From contig CALMRC010000121.1 of assembly GCA_937873275.1 (NCBI GenBank), forward strand, positions 1 to 37,765: a stretch of 37,765 nt of DNA, in the 5' to 3' direction. The notes beneath the pieces were generated by a model. That model saw nothing but the letters and a program-made list of their open reading frames with translations. It was not told where the DNA came from and ran no database searches. Below, one piece after another: positions 7,488-18,205 of the stretch. Every line of letters begins with the position of its first letter. Position 1 is the first letter of the stretch. Made by a program: the position numbers and the translations under genes. Source of the DNA: an uncultured Spirochaetota bacterium. GTDB taxonomy: Bacteria > Spirochaetota > Spirochaetia > Treponematales > UBA12059.

Positions 7488-9416
7488 ATGACGCACGCCG
7501 AGGGAGCCGACCTGCTCGACAAAGCCCTGGAGGCCGGATCCCGAAGGGACTACGACTCCGCGGTGGAGCTCTTGACCCGCATCGTCTCCGAGACGGACGA
7601 ATTTCCCCAGGCCCTGCTCTACCTGGGCCGCGCCCTCCACGCGAGCGGAGACCTGGCCAAGGCCATCGGAGCCTTCCGGCTGTACCTGGATCGGTCCGGC
7701 TCCGGGGGAGAGGGCTGGTTCTTCCTGGGCCGGACCTATCTGGCGGCCTCCCGTCCCCTGGAATCCGCCCGGTGCCTTCGCCGAGCCCTGGAACTGGGCG
7801 CGGAGGGTCCGGAGACCTGGGCCCTCCTGGGCCTGGCTGCCCTCCGCCTACGGAAGAGCAAAGCCGCCGTGGAAGCCCTGGAGCGGGCGGTCACGCTGGC
7901 GCCCGGTCATCCTCGGGTGTTCCGGGGGTACCTGAACGCCCTCTTCGTCCACGCCGTACGGACCCTGAACCGGGGCGACCCGGACATGGCCCGGCAGATG
8001 CTCTCCTTCGTGATCTCCAACGGCCTGGACGGGGTTCCCCAGCGCCTGTGGCGGAGCCGGGCCTACCGGGAACTCCGACGCATCCCCGAGGCCTTGGCGG
8101 ATTGCCGGGCCGCCCTGGCCGTGCATCCCCGGGATCCCGGGCTCCTGACCCTGGAGGCCCTCCTCCTGGTGGCCGACGGGAATCCCGAGGACGCCGCCGC
8201 CGCGGCGACCCGCCTCCGGTCCCTGTGGCCCGAGACGGCGGACGTGGCTTGGACCGAGGACTCCCTGGAACGGTACCGGACCGTGTCCCTGCTCCGGGAG
8301 GGCGATCCCCAAGGGGCCCTTCGGGCGGCGGTGGCCATCCTCCGCCGGGGAGGTCCCGACGCGGGGATGCGGGCCCTGGCCGCGGAGGCCTGCGTCGCCC
8401 TGGGCCGGTTCGACCGGGCGGCGGAGCATCTCTCCCGGGCCCTGGAGCTGGATCCCGGCAATCCCGACCTCCTGTTCGAGCGCGCAGTCTGCCGATGGCG
8501 GCTGTCCGATTTCAAGGAGGCCCTGGCCGATTTCGGGCGGGCCCGCCGGGCGGGAGCGGAGGCGGACGCCGTGGAGTACTGGTCCGTACTGTGCCGGTGC
8601 CGCCTCGGACAGCGGAGTCCGGAGATCGTGGAATCCCTTCAGCGGATGCTGCGCCTCCGGCCCGCGGACCCTCCCCTGATGTTCGCCCTCGGGGAAGCCC
8701 TGTACCGGGACGGACGCCCGGACCTGGCCCGGGGATGGTTCGACCGCACCTTCCAGTCGGATCCCGGACACGAGATGGCCGCCCTGTACCGGATCTCCTG
8801 CGGCGAATCCCTGGGGGACCGGGAGGAAACCTTCTCCGCCTACGCGGATTACCTGGAGCGTTGGCCGGACAACTCCTCGGTCCGTCGGGAATACGTCGGG
8901 GCCCTGCTTGCCGCCCGGAGGTACGGGGAGGCCGCCGGCGCGATCGAGGCGGGGATACCCTACGAGAGCCCCGGCGCCTCCGACCACGCCGCCCTGGCGG
9001 TCTGCTACCGCAACACCGGGCGATACCGGGAGGCGGGGGCCCTGTACCGGTCCCTCCTCCGGGCCTCCCCGGCCAGCGAGGAGTTCCTCCTGGGACTGGC
9101 CCTCTGTCTGGAGAAATCCGGATCCACCGCCACCGCGATCGAGCTCCTGGCAAAAGGCGCGCCCTACGTGCGGAAGTCCGGCCCCTGGTCGGCCCTGGGC
9201 ATCCTCCAGGCCCGGAAGGGGCGGGCGGAACAGGCCCTGGAGGCGTTCCGGAAGGCCTCGGAACTCGACCCGGAGGACCCCAAGCCCTTCCGGAACCTGG
9301 CCCGGCTCTACGAGAAGACCGGCCTTTCGGACCTGGCCCGGAAATACAAGGCCCGGGCGGCGGCCCTCGAGGGAAGGTCCGGGAAAAAAGGATCCCTTGC
9401 CAAACCCGGCAGATAG
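7488..9416 (+). CDS. Large cytoplasmic TPR-repeat protein
   Basis: 642 aa made almost entirely of tetratricopeptide repeats. Helix pairs with the small-residue/Leu/Ala-Pro pattern recur about every 34 residues from residue 1 to about 635, e.g. ALYLGRALHASGDLAKAIGAF near the start and ARLYEKTGLSDLARKYKARA at the end. There is no signal peptide, TM segment or catalytic domain, so it is probably a protein-protein scaffold or an assembly or co-chaperone factor. Partners cannot be read from the sequence. It has a leaderless promoter, diverges from the histidine kinase, and is followed within 30 nt by the unrecognised 185-aa gene, whose own promoter overlaps its 3' end. Confidence 0.85.
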   Translation: MTHAEGADLLDKALEAGSRRDYDSAVELLTRIVSETDEFPQALLYLGRALHASGDLAKAIGAFRLYLDRSGSGGEGWFFLGRTYLAASRPLESARCLRRALELGAEGPETWALLGLAALRLRKSKAAVEALERAVTLAPGHPRVFRGYLNALFVHAVRTLNRGDPDMARQMLSFVISNGLDGVPQRLWRSRAYRELRRIPEALADCRAALAVHPRDPGLLTLEALLLVADGNPEDAAAAATRLRSLWPETADVAWTEDSLERYRTVSLLREGDPQGALRAAVAILRRGGPDAGMRALAAEACVALGRFDRAAEHLSRALELDPGNPDLLFERAVCRWRLSDFKEALADFGRARRAGAEADAVEYWSVLCRCRLGQRSPEIVESLQRMLRLRPADPPLMFALGEALYRDGRPDLARGWFDRTFQSDPGHEMAALYRISCGESLGDREETFSAYADYLERWPDNSSVRREYVGALLAARRYGEAAGAIEAGIPYESPGASDHAALAVCYRNTGRYREAGALYRSLLRASPASEEFLLGLALCLEKSGSTATAIELLAKGAPYVRKSGPWSALGILQARKGRAEQALEAFRKASELDPEDPKPFRNLARLYEKTGLSDLARKYKARAAALEGRSGKKGSLAKPGR

Positions 9417-9424
9417 TCTATACT
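9397..9424 (+). promoter_or_regulatory. Promoter of the 185-aa gene
   Basis: TTGCCA (9397-9402), 16 bp, TATACT (9419-9424). It overlaps the last codons of the TPR gene and gives a very short leader with AGGAGG at 9434-9439. Confidence 0.6.
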
Positions 9425-9444
9425 CAAACCGTTAGGAGGAATGT

Positions 9445-10002
9445 ATGCCCGTCAAAGCCATGGACCTCTTCGACGCCTACGCGAAAAGCCAACTTCCCAA
9501 GGACCACGGCTTCATCGTGTCGTCCTTTTTCAGCCCCAATTCCGCGTATTCCCGGTACGAGGTGGTCTCGTACAACAACGTGAAGTCGATCTATCCCTCC
9601 GGCGAGGGGCTGACCTTCCAGACCGACGGGAAAAAGCTCTTCATCCTGGTGGAACCCCAGAACTACGCCAAGAAGAGCGAGGAACCCTACGTCCGTTCCA
9701 GCACGGAGCAGATTCCCCTCCGGTTCAGCGAACTCAACTGCCATACCGCCAAGAACCAGACTCGCGTCTACTACGGCAAGAAGGCCGTCCTTTCCTACGG
9801 GGCCTTCACGATCCTGAAGCCCACGGGGATCAACTTCTCCTTCTGTTTCTACTACCTGCCGGACATGTTCGATTCCATGCGGCTGTTCTTCGAGAAGACC
9901 TTCAACAAGGAAGCCGGAGTGCCCCTGGCGGACGCCAAGAAGGTGGCCGCCGCGGTCGTCGAGACCGCCCGGGAAGCCCTTTCCGTGGAGTTCACCTCCT
10001 AG
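9445..10002 (+). CDS. Unrecognised 185-aa cytoplasmic protein
   Basis: I do not recognise the family. The start at 9445 is chosen over an ATG at 9441 (different frame) because AGGAGG lies 5 nt upstream. The protein is mixed alpha/beta and rich in Tyr, Phe and Lys. An N-terminal helix (AMDLFDAYAKSQLPKDHGF) is followed by strands with YEVVSYNNVKSIYP, a central RFSELNCHTAKNQTRVYYGK segment, an FSFCFYYLP strand, and a C-terminal Ala-rich helix. There is no signal peptide or TM segment. Its codon usage looks less extreme in G+C than its neighbours. It has its own promoter plus possible read-through from the TPR gene, and is followed by three hairpins. Confidence 0.7.
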   Translation: MPVKAMDLFDAYAKSQLPKDHGFIVSSFFSPNSAYSRYEVVSYNNVKSIYPSGEGLTFQTDGKKLFILVEPQNYAKKSEEPYVRSSTEQIPLRFSELNCHTAKNQTRVYYGKKAVLSYGAFTILKPTGINFSFCFYYLPDMFDSMRLFFEKTFNKEAGVPLADAKKVAAAVVETAREALSVEFTS

Positions 10003-10023
10003 GTCCGCGTCCACTGTCCCTGG

Positions 10024-10059
10024 AAAAAAGTCGGCCGGTTCCCCACGGGGAGCCGGCCG
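10024..10059 (-). terminator. Intrinsic terminator of the cfpA-X-ppdK operon
   Basis: Stem CGGCCGG-t-TCCCC (10032-10044) pairs with GGGGA-g-CCGGCCG (10047-10059). On the minus strand it is followed by a run of six U (10029-10024). This is a textbook intrinsic terminator for leftward transcripts; the same hairpin may also stop rightward ones. Confidence 0.8.
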
Positions 10060-10068
10060 TTCCGTTTC

Positions 10069-10086
10069 CGCGGCCCTCCGGCCGCG
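10069..10086. terminator. Small hairpin between convergent genes
   Basis: CGCGGCC (10069-10075) and GGCCGCG (10080-10086) with a 4-nt loop. It is the middle of three consecutive hairpins in the spacer. Confidence 0.4.
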
Positions 10087-10101
10087 CTGTCTCGCGCCTG
10101 T

Positions 10102-10128
10102 CCCCCGCCGACGGATCGTCGGCGGGGG
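10102..10128. terminator. 12-bp perfect hairpin just downstream of ppdK
   Basis: CCCCCGCCGACG (10102-10113), GAT loop, CGTCGGCGGGGG (10117-10128). It lies 8 nt past the ppdK stop and has no U-run. It probably blocks 3' decay or assists the terminator further left. Confidence 0.6.
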
Positions 10129-10136
10129 TGGCCTGT

Positions 10137-12785
<2,649 letters not shown>

Positions 12786-12806
12786 GACGGCTCCTGGTTT
12801 CGTCGA

Positions 12807-13862
12807 TTAGAACAGCGGCAGAACGCTGTTCACGGGCCCCTTCAGGAAGGCCTCGAACATGTGGCTGGCTCCCTGCTGGAGGTACCGCAGGAGCTTGGCC
12901 ACGTCCCCGATCTGTTCCCCGACGACGGCGAACTGGATCGTCGTGCCCCGTTTCACCTTGCCCCACTTGAACAGGGCGTTCAGGTTGGTGATCCGCTCCC
13001 GGTCGTAGTAGACGATGACATCCAGGTCGGGGTGCTTCGCCCGGTAGCTCTCGATGATCCTCTTCCAGGCCTCCACGTTGCCGTTGTGGAAGAGTTCGTT
13101 CGTCACCAGGACCGAATACATGGGCGTCATGCGGACGCCGGGCCGCACGGACGGGGCGGCGGCGGCGGAGGCCTCCGCCACCGCGGCGGCCTTCTTGGGA
13201 ACCGGGGGCGGAGGCGGGGCCGCCTTGGGGGCCCTTCCCGCCGCGGCCTTTCCTCCCGCGGACTTCTTCGGCGCCGCGGCCTTGGCGGCCGGCTTCGCCT
13301 TGGCGGCTTTCGGGGCCGGGATCGACTTGGCCTTGTAGGAGCATTCCCCCTTGAGCAGGGACGGGGACGGTTTGACGGTCTTTCCGGCGAAGAGGTCCAT
13401 CAAGGTTCGGGCGGCGGTCTCGAACAGCTTGGGATCCGCCTTGCGGCCGAACGCCCCGGCGTACACCACCAGGAGCTCGTATTTGTTCAGGTGCTCCAGC
13501 CGGGCCAGATGTGCGGGATTCTTGGGGTTCACCGCGATCGGGCCCAGGTCCGGATGGTAGTACACCGCGACGAGGTCCACGGCGTTCCACCCCGCCACGG
13601 CGGACGCGACGCTTCCGATCTCCCCCTCCGAGGGCAGGTTCTCGGACAGGCTCACGTACCCGAACTTGTCCACCAGGACCATGGAGACCAGGGGCGGTAC
13701 CGATTCCTGGCTGATGGATTTTTCGTCCAGGAGTTCCGCGATCAGGTCCGCCAGGTTCTCCTTGGCGCCTACCCGTTCCACGACCCCCAGGGTGGACTTT
13801 ATCTGCCGTACCGAGGCGTTGAAGCCGTCCCGTTTGGCCAAATTCTCGAACTGACAGCCCAT
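12807..13862 (-). CDS. Unrecognised two-domain protein with H1-like Lys/Ala/Pro linker (gene X)
   Basis: 351 aa; the family is not recognised. Residues 1-175 form an alpha/beta domain (VSMVLVDKFGYVSLSENLP, then LVAVYYHPDLGPIAVNPKNP). Residues about 178-240 are a low-complexity Lys/Ala/Pro stretch (PKAAKAKPAAKAAAPKK, then a run of five Pro) like histone H1 or mycobacterial HU tails. Residues 246-351 form a second alpha/beta domain with VLVTNELFHNGNVEAWKRII, LFKWGKVKRG, and a C-terminal FLKGPVNSVLPLF that looks strongly constrained. There is no signal peptide. The ATG follows AAAGGAG by 7 nt. It sits between cfpA and the ppdK-like gene; I recall an uncharacterised gene at the same place in Treponema. 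The basic linker could bind nucleic acid, or merely be a flexible tether. Confidence 0.75.
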   Translation of the reverse strand: MGCQFENLAKRDGFNASVRQIKSTLGVVERVGAKENLADLIAELLDEKSISQESVPPLVSMVLVDKFGYVSLSENLPSEGEIGSVASAVAGWNAVDLVAVYYHPDLGPIAVNPKNPAHLARLEHLNKYELLVVYAGAFGRKADPKLFETAARTLMDLFAGKTVKPSPSLLKGECSYKAKSIPAPKAAKAKPAAKAAAPKKSAGGKAAAGRAPKAAPPPPPVPKKAAAVAEASAAAAPSVRPGVRMTPMYSVLVTNELFHNGNVEAWKRIIESYRAKHPDLDVIVYYDRERITNLNALFKWGKVKRGTTIQFAVVGEQIGDVAKLLRYLQQGASHMFEAFLKGPVNSVLPLF

Positions 13863-13891
13863 CTATGTACTCCTTTCATCCTTACCTATCG

Positions 13892-13920
13892 AGTTTCGCG
13901 CGGGACGCCCGGTTTTTCAA
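13892..13920 (-). promoter_or_regulatory. Candidate promoter of gene X-ppdK
   Basis: On the minus strand, TTGAAA (13920-13915), 17 bp, GAAACT (13897-13892). Good -35, poor -10. It lies just downstream of the cfpA terminator, so X-ppdK can be transcribed separately from cfpA. Confidence 0.4.
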
Positions 13921-13980
13921 GCCCGGGGACGGAATCCCGTCGCGGATCCCCGGGTACGGCGGCGTTCCTTGCGGCCCGGA

Positions 13981-14017
13981 AAAGCAAAAAGGCCCCCCGA
14001 TGTCGTCGGGGGGCCTG
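13981..14017 (-). terminator. Intrinsic terminator after cfpA
   Basis: Perfect 11-bp stem, AGGCCCCCCGA (13991-14001) with TCGGGGGGCCT (14007-14017). On the minus strand it is followed by TTTTTGCTTTT. A strong factor-independent terminator 16 nt past the cfpA stop. Confidence 0.85.
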
Positions 14018-14033
14018 GCTCGCCGAATCGCTC

Positions 14034-16100
14034 TTACAGCTCCTTGATCCCGCCTTCACGGCTCTTCGGCCGGCCGCGGCCGGAGGCCTTGGGCTTCGGG
14101 GCGGCCTTCTTCCGGCCGGTGTCCACGACGCCCTTGGAGGGGCGGCCGCGGGTCCGGGCCGGGGCGGCCTTCACCGTCACGGGCTCCGGGGCCGGGGCCT
14201 CGAGAGCCGGGGAGGAATCCGCGTTCAGCATGGACAGGTAGTCGTTGGCCGGGTGGGCGTGGGGATCCTCCACGGGGCCGAAACTCTGGGCGATGTCCTC
14301 CCGGACCGTGGACCGGCGGCGGCTGAAGGCCGCGAAGGCCGCGTCCTGGAAGCCCTTGGACACGCCGTGGAGGAACTCGTTGAGCACGTTGGCCATGCCG
14401 TCCAGGGTGGCCTTCTTGCGCTTGATCGAGCAGATGTCCACGTCCAGGAGGATGCCCGGCTGGATGTGGTAGGGGTTGATCATGTAGTCGAAGCGGAAGA
14501 ACTCCTTCTCCAGGAATGCAAGCCTCTCCTCCATGACGCGGCGCTCGATCGGGTACTGGTAGGAGTACATGGTCTTGAGCTTGTCCTTCATCAGGATGAG
14601 CTTGGACCGGAGCTTGTCCTTCTCGAAGAGGTAGGTCCGGTTCATCTTCTCGACCTCGGTCTCCGCGGGCTTCACGAAGGCGATCTCGTCCCACACCTTC
14701 GCGATGTCCTCGTACGCGGGTTCGCCCTTCTGGTCCTTGATCTTCCTCTTGATCTTCCGGCGATAGATCTTGGCCAAGTCGTCGAAATCCGTGATGCGCT
14801 TGAGGAACTTGTTGTCCACGTACCGCATCTCCAGGACGTCCCAGATGTGCTCGATCTCGGTCTCGAAGCTCTTCACCTGGACGTCGTAGGCCTTGCGCTC
14901 CTCCAGGAGCTGGGCGTTGTCATAGTACTGGAGGCGGATCTTGTAGCGCTCGTCGGGCAGGTGGGCGGCGTCGGTGTCCTCGTACTCCCGGATGATGAGT
15001 TCCCGGGCGTTCTTGAGGTTCTCGATGTACTGGTATCCCATCTTGGAGGTGTCCAGGATGGAAGTCAGGGAATTGACGGCGGTGTTGAAGCCGCGGTTCC
15101 GGATGTTCTCGATATCCACGATCTTCTTGAGGTTCTCGCGGATGTTGAGCTGGTCGAAGGTGGTGGGATCGATCTCCGCCCGGAGGTTGTTGATCCGGTC
15201 CATGAGGTCCTTGGCGATGATGGTGTACCGCTTGGACTTGGGGTTCTCGACGTCGTCGTCCGTGTAATCCTTCACCTTCTTCATCTTCTCGAAGATGATC
15301 TCGGTGTCGGTGATCTCTTCCTTCCCTTCCTCGACGAGCTGGTCCTTGAGGCGGTCGATTTCCTTGTCGATCTGGTCCAGGATGTGCTTGGCGATCAGGT
15401 CCTTGATGAGGTACTCGACGGTGACCTGGTAGTGGAAGATCGGGGAGATGAGCTCGGAATCGAGGATGTTGACGGAAAGCTTGACGTCCGCGACCGTCTT
15501 GGGCTTGTAGATGTTGTCCTTGAAGGAGCACTTGACCACGGAGTAGGCGTTTTCGCCCCGGATGAAGGCGCCCACGTCGGTTTTCTGGCGCAGGAGGGAG
15601 TTGGTCAGGTTCTCCAGCTCGTTCACGCCGCGCTGGATGTGGCCCTGGAGGTGGCCGTACATGTTGACGATGGACTTCTCCACCTCGCCGGTGTTGAACT
15701 TGTCCGCGCCGCCCACCTGGTCCAGGAGTTCCGCGATCTCCTTGGGGGTGTACCGGGCCAGGGACTTCATCTCTTCCTTGTCGATGAAGTTCCGGACCTT
15801 CTTCACCATCTCGTCTTCCGTGGTGACGATGTAGCGGTTGAACATGTTCTGGTAGTTCTGGTTGAAGTAGTTGTAGAGCTTCTCCTTCACCCCGCCCATC
15901 ACGTCCAGGCGCTCCAGGACTTCCTTGGGAAGCCGGGCGCGCATATGGTGCATGACCTTGTTGGTCTCTTCCTCGAGAAGCTGGTTGACCTCTTTCTGCT
16001 GGTCGCGGCCTTCCTGGGCCAGGGAGTTCCTGGATCCGACGGCGCTGGGCTTCTCGGGGTGGAATACGTTCGGGCTCTTCGGCAGATCTATGGCACCCAT
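14034..16100 (-). CDS. cfpA: Cytoplasmic filament protein A (CfpA) with AT-hook-like tail
   Basis: 688 aa, close to the size of Treponema CfpA. The body (residues 30 to about 610) is highly charged and helical, with long coiled-coil-prone stretches and the characteristic [18 protein letters not shown] and [16 protein letters not shown] segments. In treponemes CfpA forms the ribbon of filaments that runs the length of the cell under the inner membrane. From memory, a T. denticola cfpA mutant has division and chromosome-distribution defects. The last ~45 residues are a basic, Pro/Ala-rich tail with two GRP cores (RTRGRPSK, 649-656; SGRGRPKSR, 673-681), the signature of AT-hooks; I do not recall this tail in treponemal CfpA. 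The ATG follows AAAGGAGA. Strong promoter and terminator. It diverges from the vWA gene. Confidence 0.92.
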   Translation of the reverse strand: MGAIDLPKSPNVFHPEKPSAVGSRNSLAQEGRDQQKEVNQLLEEETNKVMHHMRARLPKEVLERLDVMGGVKEKLYNYFNQNYQNMFNRYIVTTEDEMVKKVRNFIDKEEMKSLARYTPKEIAELLDQVGGADKFNTGEVEKSIVNMYGHLQGHIQRGVNELENLTNSLLRQKTDVGAFIRGENAYSVVKCSFKDNIYKPKTVADVKLSVNILDSELISPIFHYQVTVEYLIKDLIAKHILDQIDKEIDRLKDQLVEEGKEEITDTEIIFEKMKKVKDYTDDDVENPKSKRYTIIAKDLMDRINNLRAEIDPTTFDQLNIRENLKKIVDIENIRNRGFNTAVNSLTSILDTSKMGYQYIENLKNARELIIREYEDTDAAHLPDERYKIRLQYYDNAQLLEERKAYDVQVKSFETEIEHIWDVLEMRYVDNKFLKRITDFDDLAKIYRRKIKRKIKDQKGEPAYEDIAKVWDEIAFVKPAETEVEKMNRTYLFEKDKLRSKLILMKDKLKTMYSYQYPIERRVMEERLAFLEKEFFRFDYMINPYHIQPGILLDVDICSIKRKKATLDGMANVLNEFLHGVSKGFQDAAFAAFSRRRSTVREDIAQSFGPVEDPHAHPANDYLSMLNADSSPALEAPAPEPVTVKAAPARTRGRPSKGVVDTGRKKAAPKPKASGRGRPKSREGGIKEL

Positions 16101-16138
16101 GTCTATCTCCTTTAAGCGGTGAATTCCGTTCCTACACC

Positions 16139-16166
16139 ATAGTAGCCGATGATGGAAAAATGTAAA
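16139..16166 (-). promoter_or_regulatory. cfpA promoter
   Basis: On the minus strand, TTTACA (16166-16161), 16 bp, TACTAT (16144-16139), with a leader of about 35 nt and a strong AAAGGAGA ribosome-binding site. This fits an abundant structural protein. Confidence 0.65.
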
Positions 16167-16167
16167 G

Positions 16168-16195
16168 CGGGATGGGGAAAAAAGTGTCCATCCCG
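16168..16195. promoter_or_regulatory. CGGGATGG/CCATCCCG inverted repeat between cfpA and vWA genes
   Basis: Perfect 8-bp arms (16168-16175 and 16188-16195) around a 12-nt A-rich centre, adjoining the cfpA -35 box. It could be a regulator site shared by the two divergent units. Confidence 0.4.
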
Positions 16196-16250
16196 TTCGA
16201 ATTTATATGGTAGAATCGATCCGGGTCTCCGGGAAGGACGAAAGAGGCCA

Positions 16251-16280
16251 TTTTTCGCCCGCGGACCTTGCTTTTTCGCC
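16251..16280 (+). promoter_or_regulatory. Two TTTTTCGCC direct repeats upstream of the vWA gene
   Basis: Identical 9-mers at 16251-16259 and 16272-16280, 21 bp apart (two helical turns). They lie upstream of a weak -10 (TTATAC, 16309-16314) that lacks a -35, the arrangement expected of tandem activator sites. An ATGCT/AGCAT inverted repeat (16292-16308) lies between. Confidence 0.35.
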
Positions 16281-16337
16281 GGGTATCTCGGATGCTGATT
16301 AAGAGCATTTATACAAGCCGAACGAACGGACAGACCA

Positions 16338-17216
16338 ATGAAACGACTTCGCCTGGCCCTGTTCCTGACCCTCGTCGCCGCAGCGACCGCGTTTCCGGGG
16401 GATGAGCGGACGCTCCCGGTGGATTTCATCTTCCTCGTGGACCGATCCCGTTCGATGGAGCCGGTCCTGGAGGACGTGAAACGCTACCTGGCGGGGGACG
16501 TCATCGGCCCCCTCGTGGTGCCCGGGGATTCCGTGACCCTGCTGGCCTTCTACGGCAACGTGGAACGGGTCTGGCAGGGGCGCATCGGGACCGAGGCGGA
16601 CAAGGCGGACTTGATTCGATCCCTCCACAAGCTCGTCCCGGACGGACGCTATACGGACATCGGCCGGGCCCTGGATTTCCTGGATCCCGTCCTCACGGAA
16701 CTGGACGCCCGGGATCGCCTCAAATACATCCTGCTTCTGACGGATGAACGGCAGGAGGCGCCCCCGGGCTCTCCCTACGGTTCCCGGGATTACACCATCG
16801 CCCACCGCTACCTCGAGTATATCAACCGCCGGGATCTCGGCACCTTCCGGGCCATCACCATCGGCCTAGGTCTGGACGACCGCATCGCCGCGAACGCGGA
16901 ATCCCTGGCCTCCTTCCTCCGGAATCCCCCGGAACGTACGGATCGGTCCCTGCCGGGCTCCGAGGGGGGAGCCGGGGGGACGGCCGCGGGCGCCGGGGAT
17001 TCCGGGGCCGGGTCCTCCGGCGCCGGAGGACCGGGTTCGACGGGTCCGGGAGCGGCCGGAGCGGGCGCTCAAGCCGCGGTCACGGACTCCGGATTCCCCT
17101 GGATCCTGGTCGGAATGGGCGCCGGCGTGGCGGCCCTGGCCTTCCTGGTGCTCCTGGTTCGGGCGCGGGCGGGCAAGAAGGAACCGGAAAAGGGGCCGGA
17201 GGACCCGGGGGAATGA
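16338..17216 (+). CDS. Membrane-anchored von Willebrand factor A domain protein
   Basis: 292 aa. It has a signal peptide (about residues 1-19), a vWA domain (about 28-190) with an intact MIDAS start (DRSRSM, the DxSxS pattern) and a later LLLTDERQE, a 50-residue Gly/Ala/Ser-rich linker (about 197-245), a single TM helix (about 252-274), and a short acidic/basic tail. The vWA domain should therefore face the periplasm or cell surface and bind a divalent metal and a protein ligand. From memory, T. pallidum Tp0750 is a vWA protein encoded next to pallilysin (Tp0751), near cfpA, and the same order is echoed here. The ribosome-binding site is poor. The stop overlaps the start of the nrnA-like gene (ATGA), so the two are coupled. 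Confidence 0.88.
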   Translation: MKRLRLALFLTLVAAATAFPGDERTLPVDFIFLVDRSRSMEPVLEDVKRYLAGDVIGPLVVPGDSVTLLAFYGNVERVWQGRIGTEADKADLIRSLHKLVPDGRYTDIGRALDFLDPVLTELDARDRLKYILLLTDERQEAPPGSPYGSRDYTIAHRYLEYINRRDLGTFRAITIGLGLDDRIAANAESLASFLRNPPERTDRSLPGSEGGAGGTAAGAGDSGAGSSGAGGPGSTGPGAAGAGAQAAVTDSGFPWILVGMGAGVAALAFLVLLVRARAGKKEPEKGPEDPGE

Positions 17217-18190
17217 ACCTCGACGACCTCGCCTCCCTGTTCCTCGGGGGGGATTCCTTCATCCTCACGTCCCACGAGTCCCCCGACGGGGACGGTCTGG
17301 GAGCCATGTACGCCCTATGCCGGGCCCTGGTCAAGCTGGGCAAGAAGGCGACGGCCCTGCTTTCGGAGCCCCTGGCCCCGAAGTACCGCTTCCTGGACGC
17401 ACGGGGAGTCTTCCGGGTCGCCGACACACCGGACACGGAAGGCCTGGACCCGGCCTCGAGCATGCTGGTGATCCTGGACACCAACGATGCCCAGTACACC
17501 GGCCGGGTCGCGGCCACGCTCCTGGAAAGCGTCCGCGGCCACGTCCTGATCGACCACCACGAGACCCGGGGCCTGGACGCTTCGCGTCACTTCCTGGACT
17601 CCGACGCCTCCTCGACCTGCGAAATCGCCTTCGGTCTGATCCGCCGCCTCGGAATCCCCCTGGATCCGGACATGGCCGTGGCCCTGTACACGGGCATCGT
17701 TTACGACACCGGTTCCTTCGGGTATCCCAAGACAGGGGAAAACACCTTCGCCTGCGCGCTGGAGCTGGTCCGGGCCGGGGTCCGGCCCTACCAGATCCAC
17801 AACCTCCTGTACGAGAGCTCCTCCGTCGCCTCCCTCATCCTCCGGAAACTGGTCCTCTCCACCCTGGAACTCCACGAGGACAACCGGATCGCGGTCCAGG
17901 TCATGCGGGCCGCCCATCTCAAGGAATCCGGAGCGGTGTACGAGGATTCCGAGGACCTCATCAACGTTCCCCTCCGGAGCGAATCCGTCCAGGTGTCCGT
18001 CTTCTTCAAGGAAAACCCGGCGGGGGTCCTACGGTGCTCCCTGCGGTCGAAAGGCACGGTCAACGTGGCCCACATCGCCCAGGGCTTCGGGGGCGGAGGG
18101 CATCGGACGGCGGCGGGGTTCAAGTGTCCCCATCCCCTTGAACAGGCCTGGAAATCCGTGCTAGACAAGCTCAAGGATGCCCTCCCCTAG
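17213..18190 (+). CDS. nrnA: DHH/DHHA1 phosphoesterase, NrnA type
   Basis: 325 aa, typical NrnA length. NrnA enzymes degrade nano-RNAs of a few nucleotides and often also dephosphorylate pAp. Motifs are all present: HESPDGDG (motif I), LDTND (II), the DHH signature in LIDHHETRG (III), YDTGSFGYPKTG (IV), and the C-terminal DHHA1 substrate loop GFGGGGHRTAAGF. The enzyme is cytoplasmic and Mn-dependent. It starts inside the stop of the vWA gene and ends 15 nt before the next gene, so it is the middle gene of a three-gene operon. Why an RNA-turnover enzyme sits between two envelope proteins is unclear; coupling of expression is the only thing the sequence shows. Confidence 0.92.
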   Translation: MNLDDLASLFLGGDSFILTSHESPDGDGLGAMYALCRALVKLGKKATALLSEPLAPKYRFLDARGVFRVADTPDTEGLDPASSMLVILDTNDAQYTGRVAATLLESVRGHVLIDHHETRGLDASRHFLDSDASSTCEIAFGLIRRLGIPLDPDMAVALYTGIVYDTGSFGYPKTGENTFACALELVRAGVRPYQIHNLLYESSSVASLILRKLVLSTLELHEDNRIAVQVMRAAHLKESGAVYEDSEDLINVPLRSESVQVSVFFKENPAGVLRCSLRSKGTVNVAHIAQGFGGGGHRTAAGFKCPHPLEQAWKSVLDKLKDALP

Positions 18191-18205
18191 GAAACCGTAG
18201 ACCGG

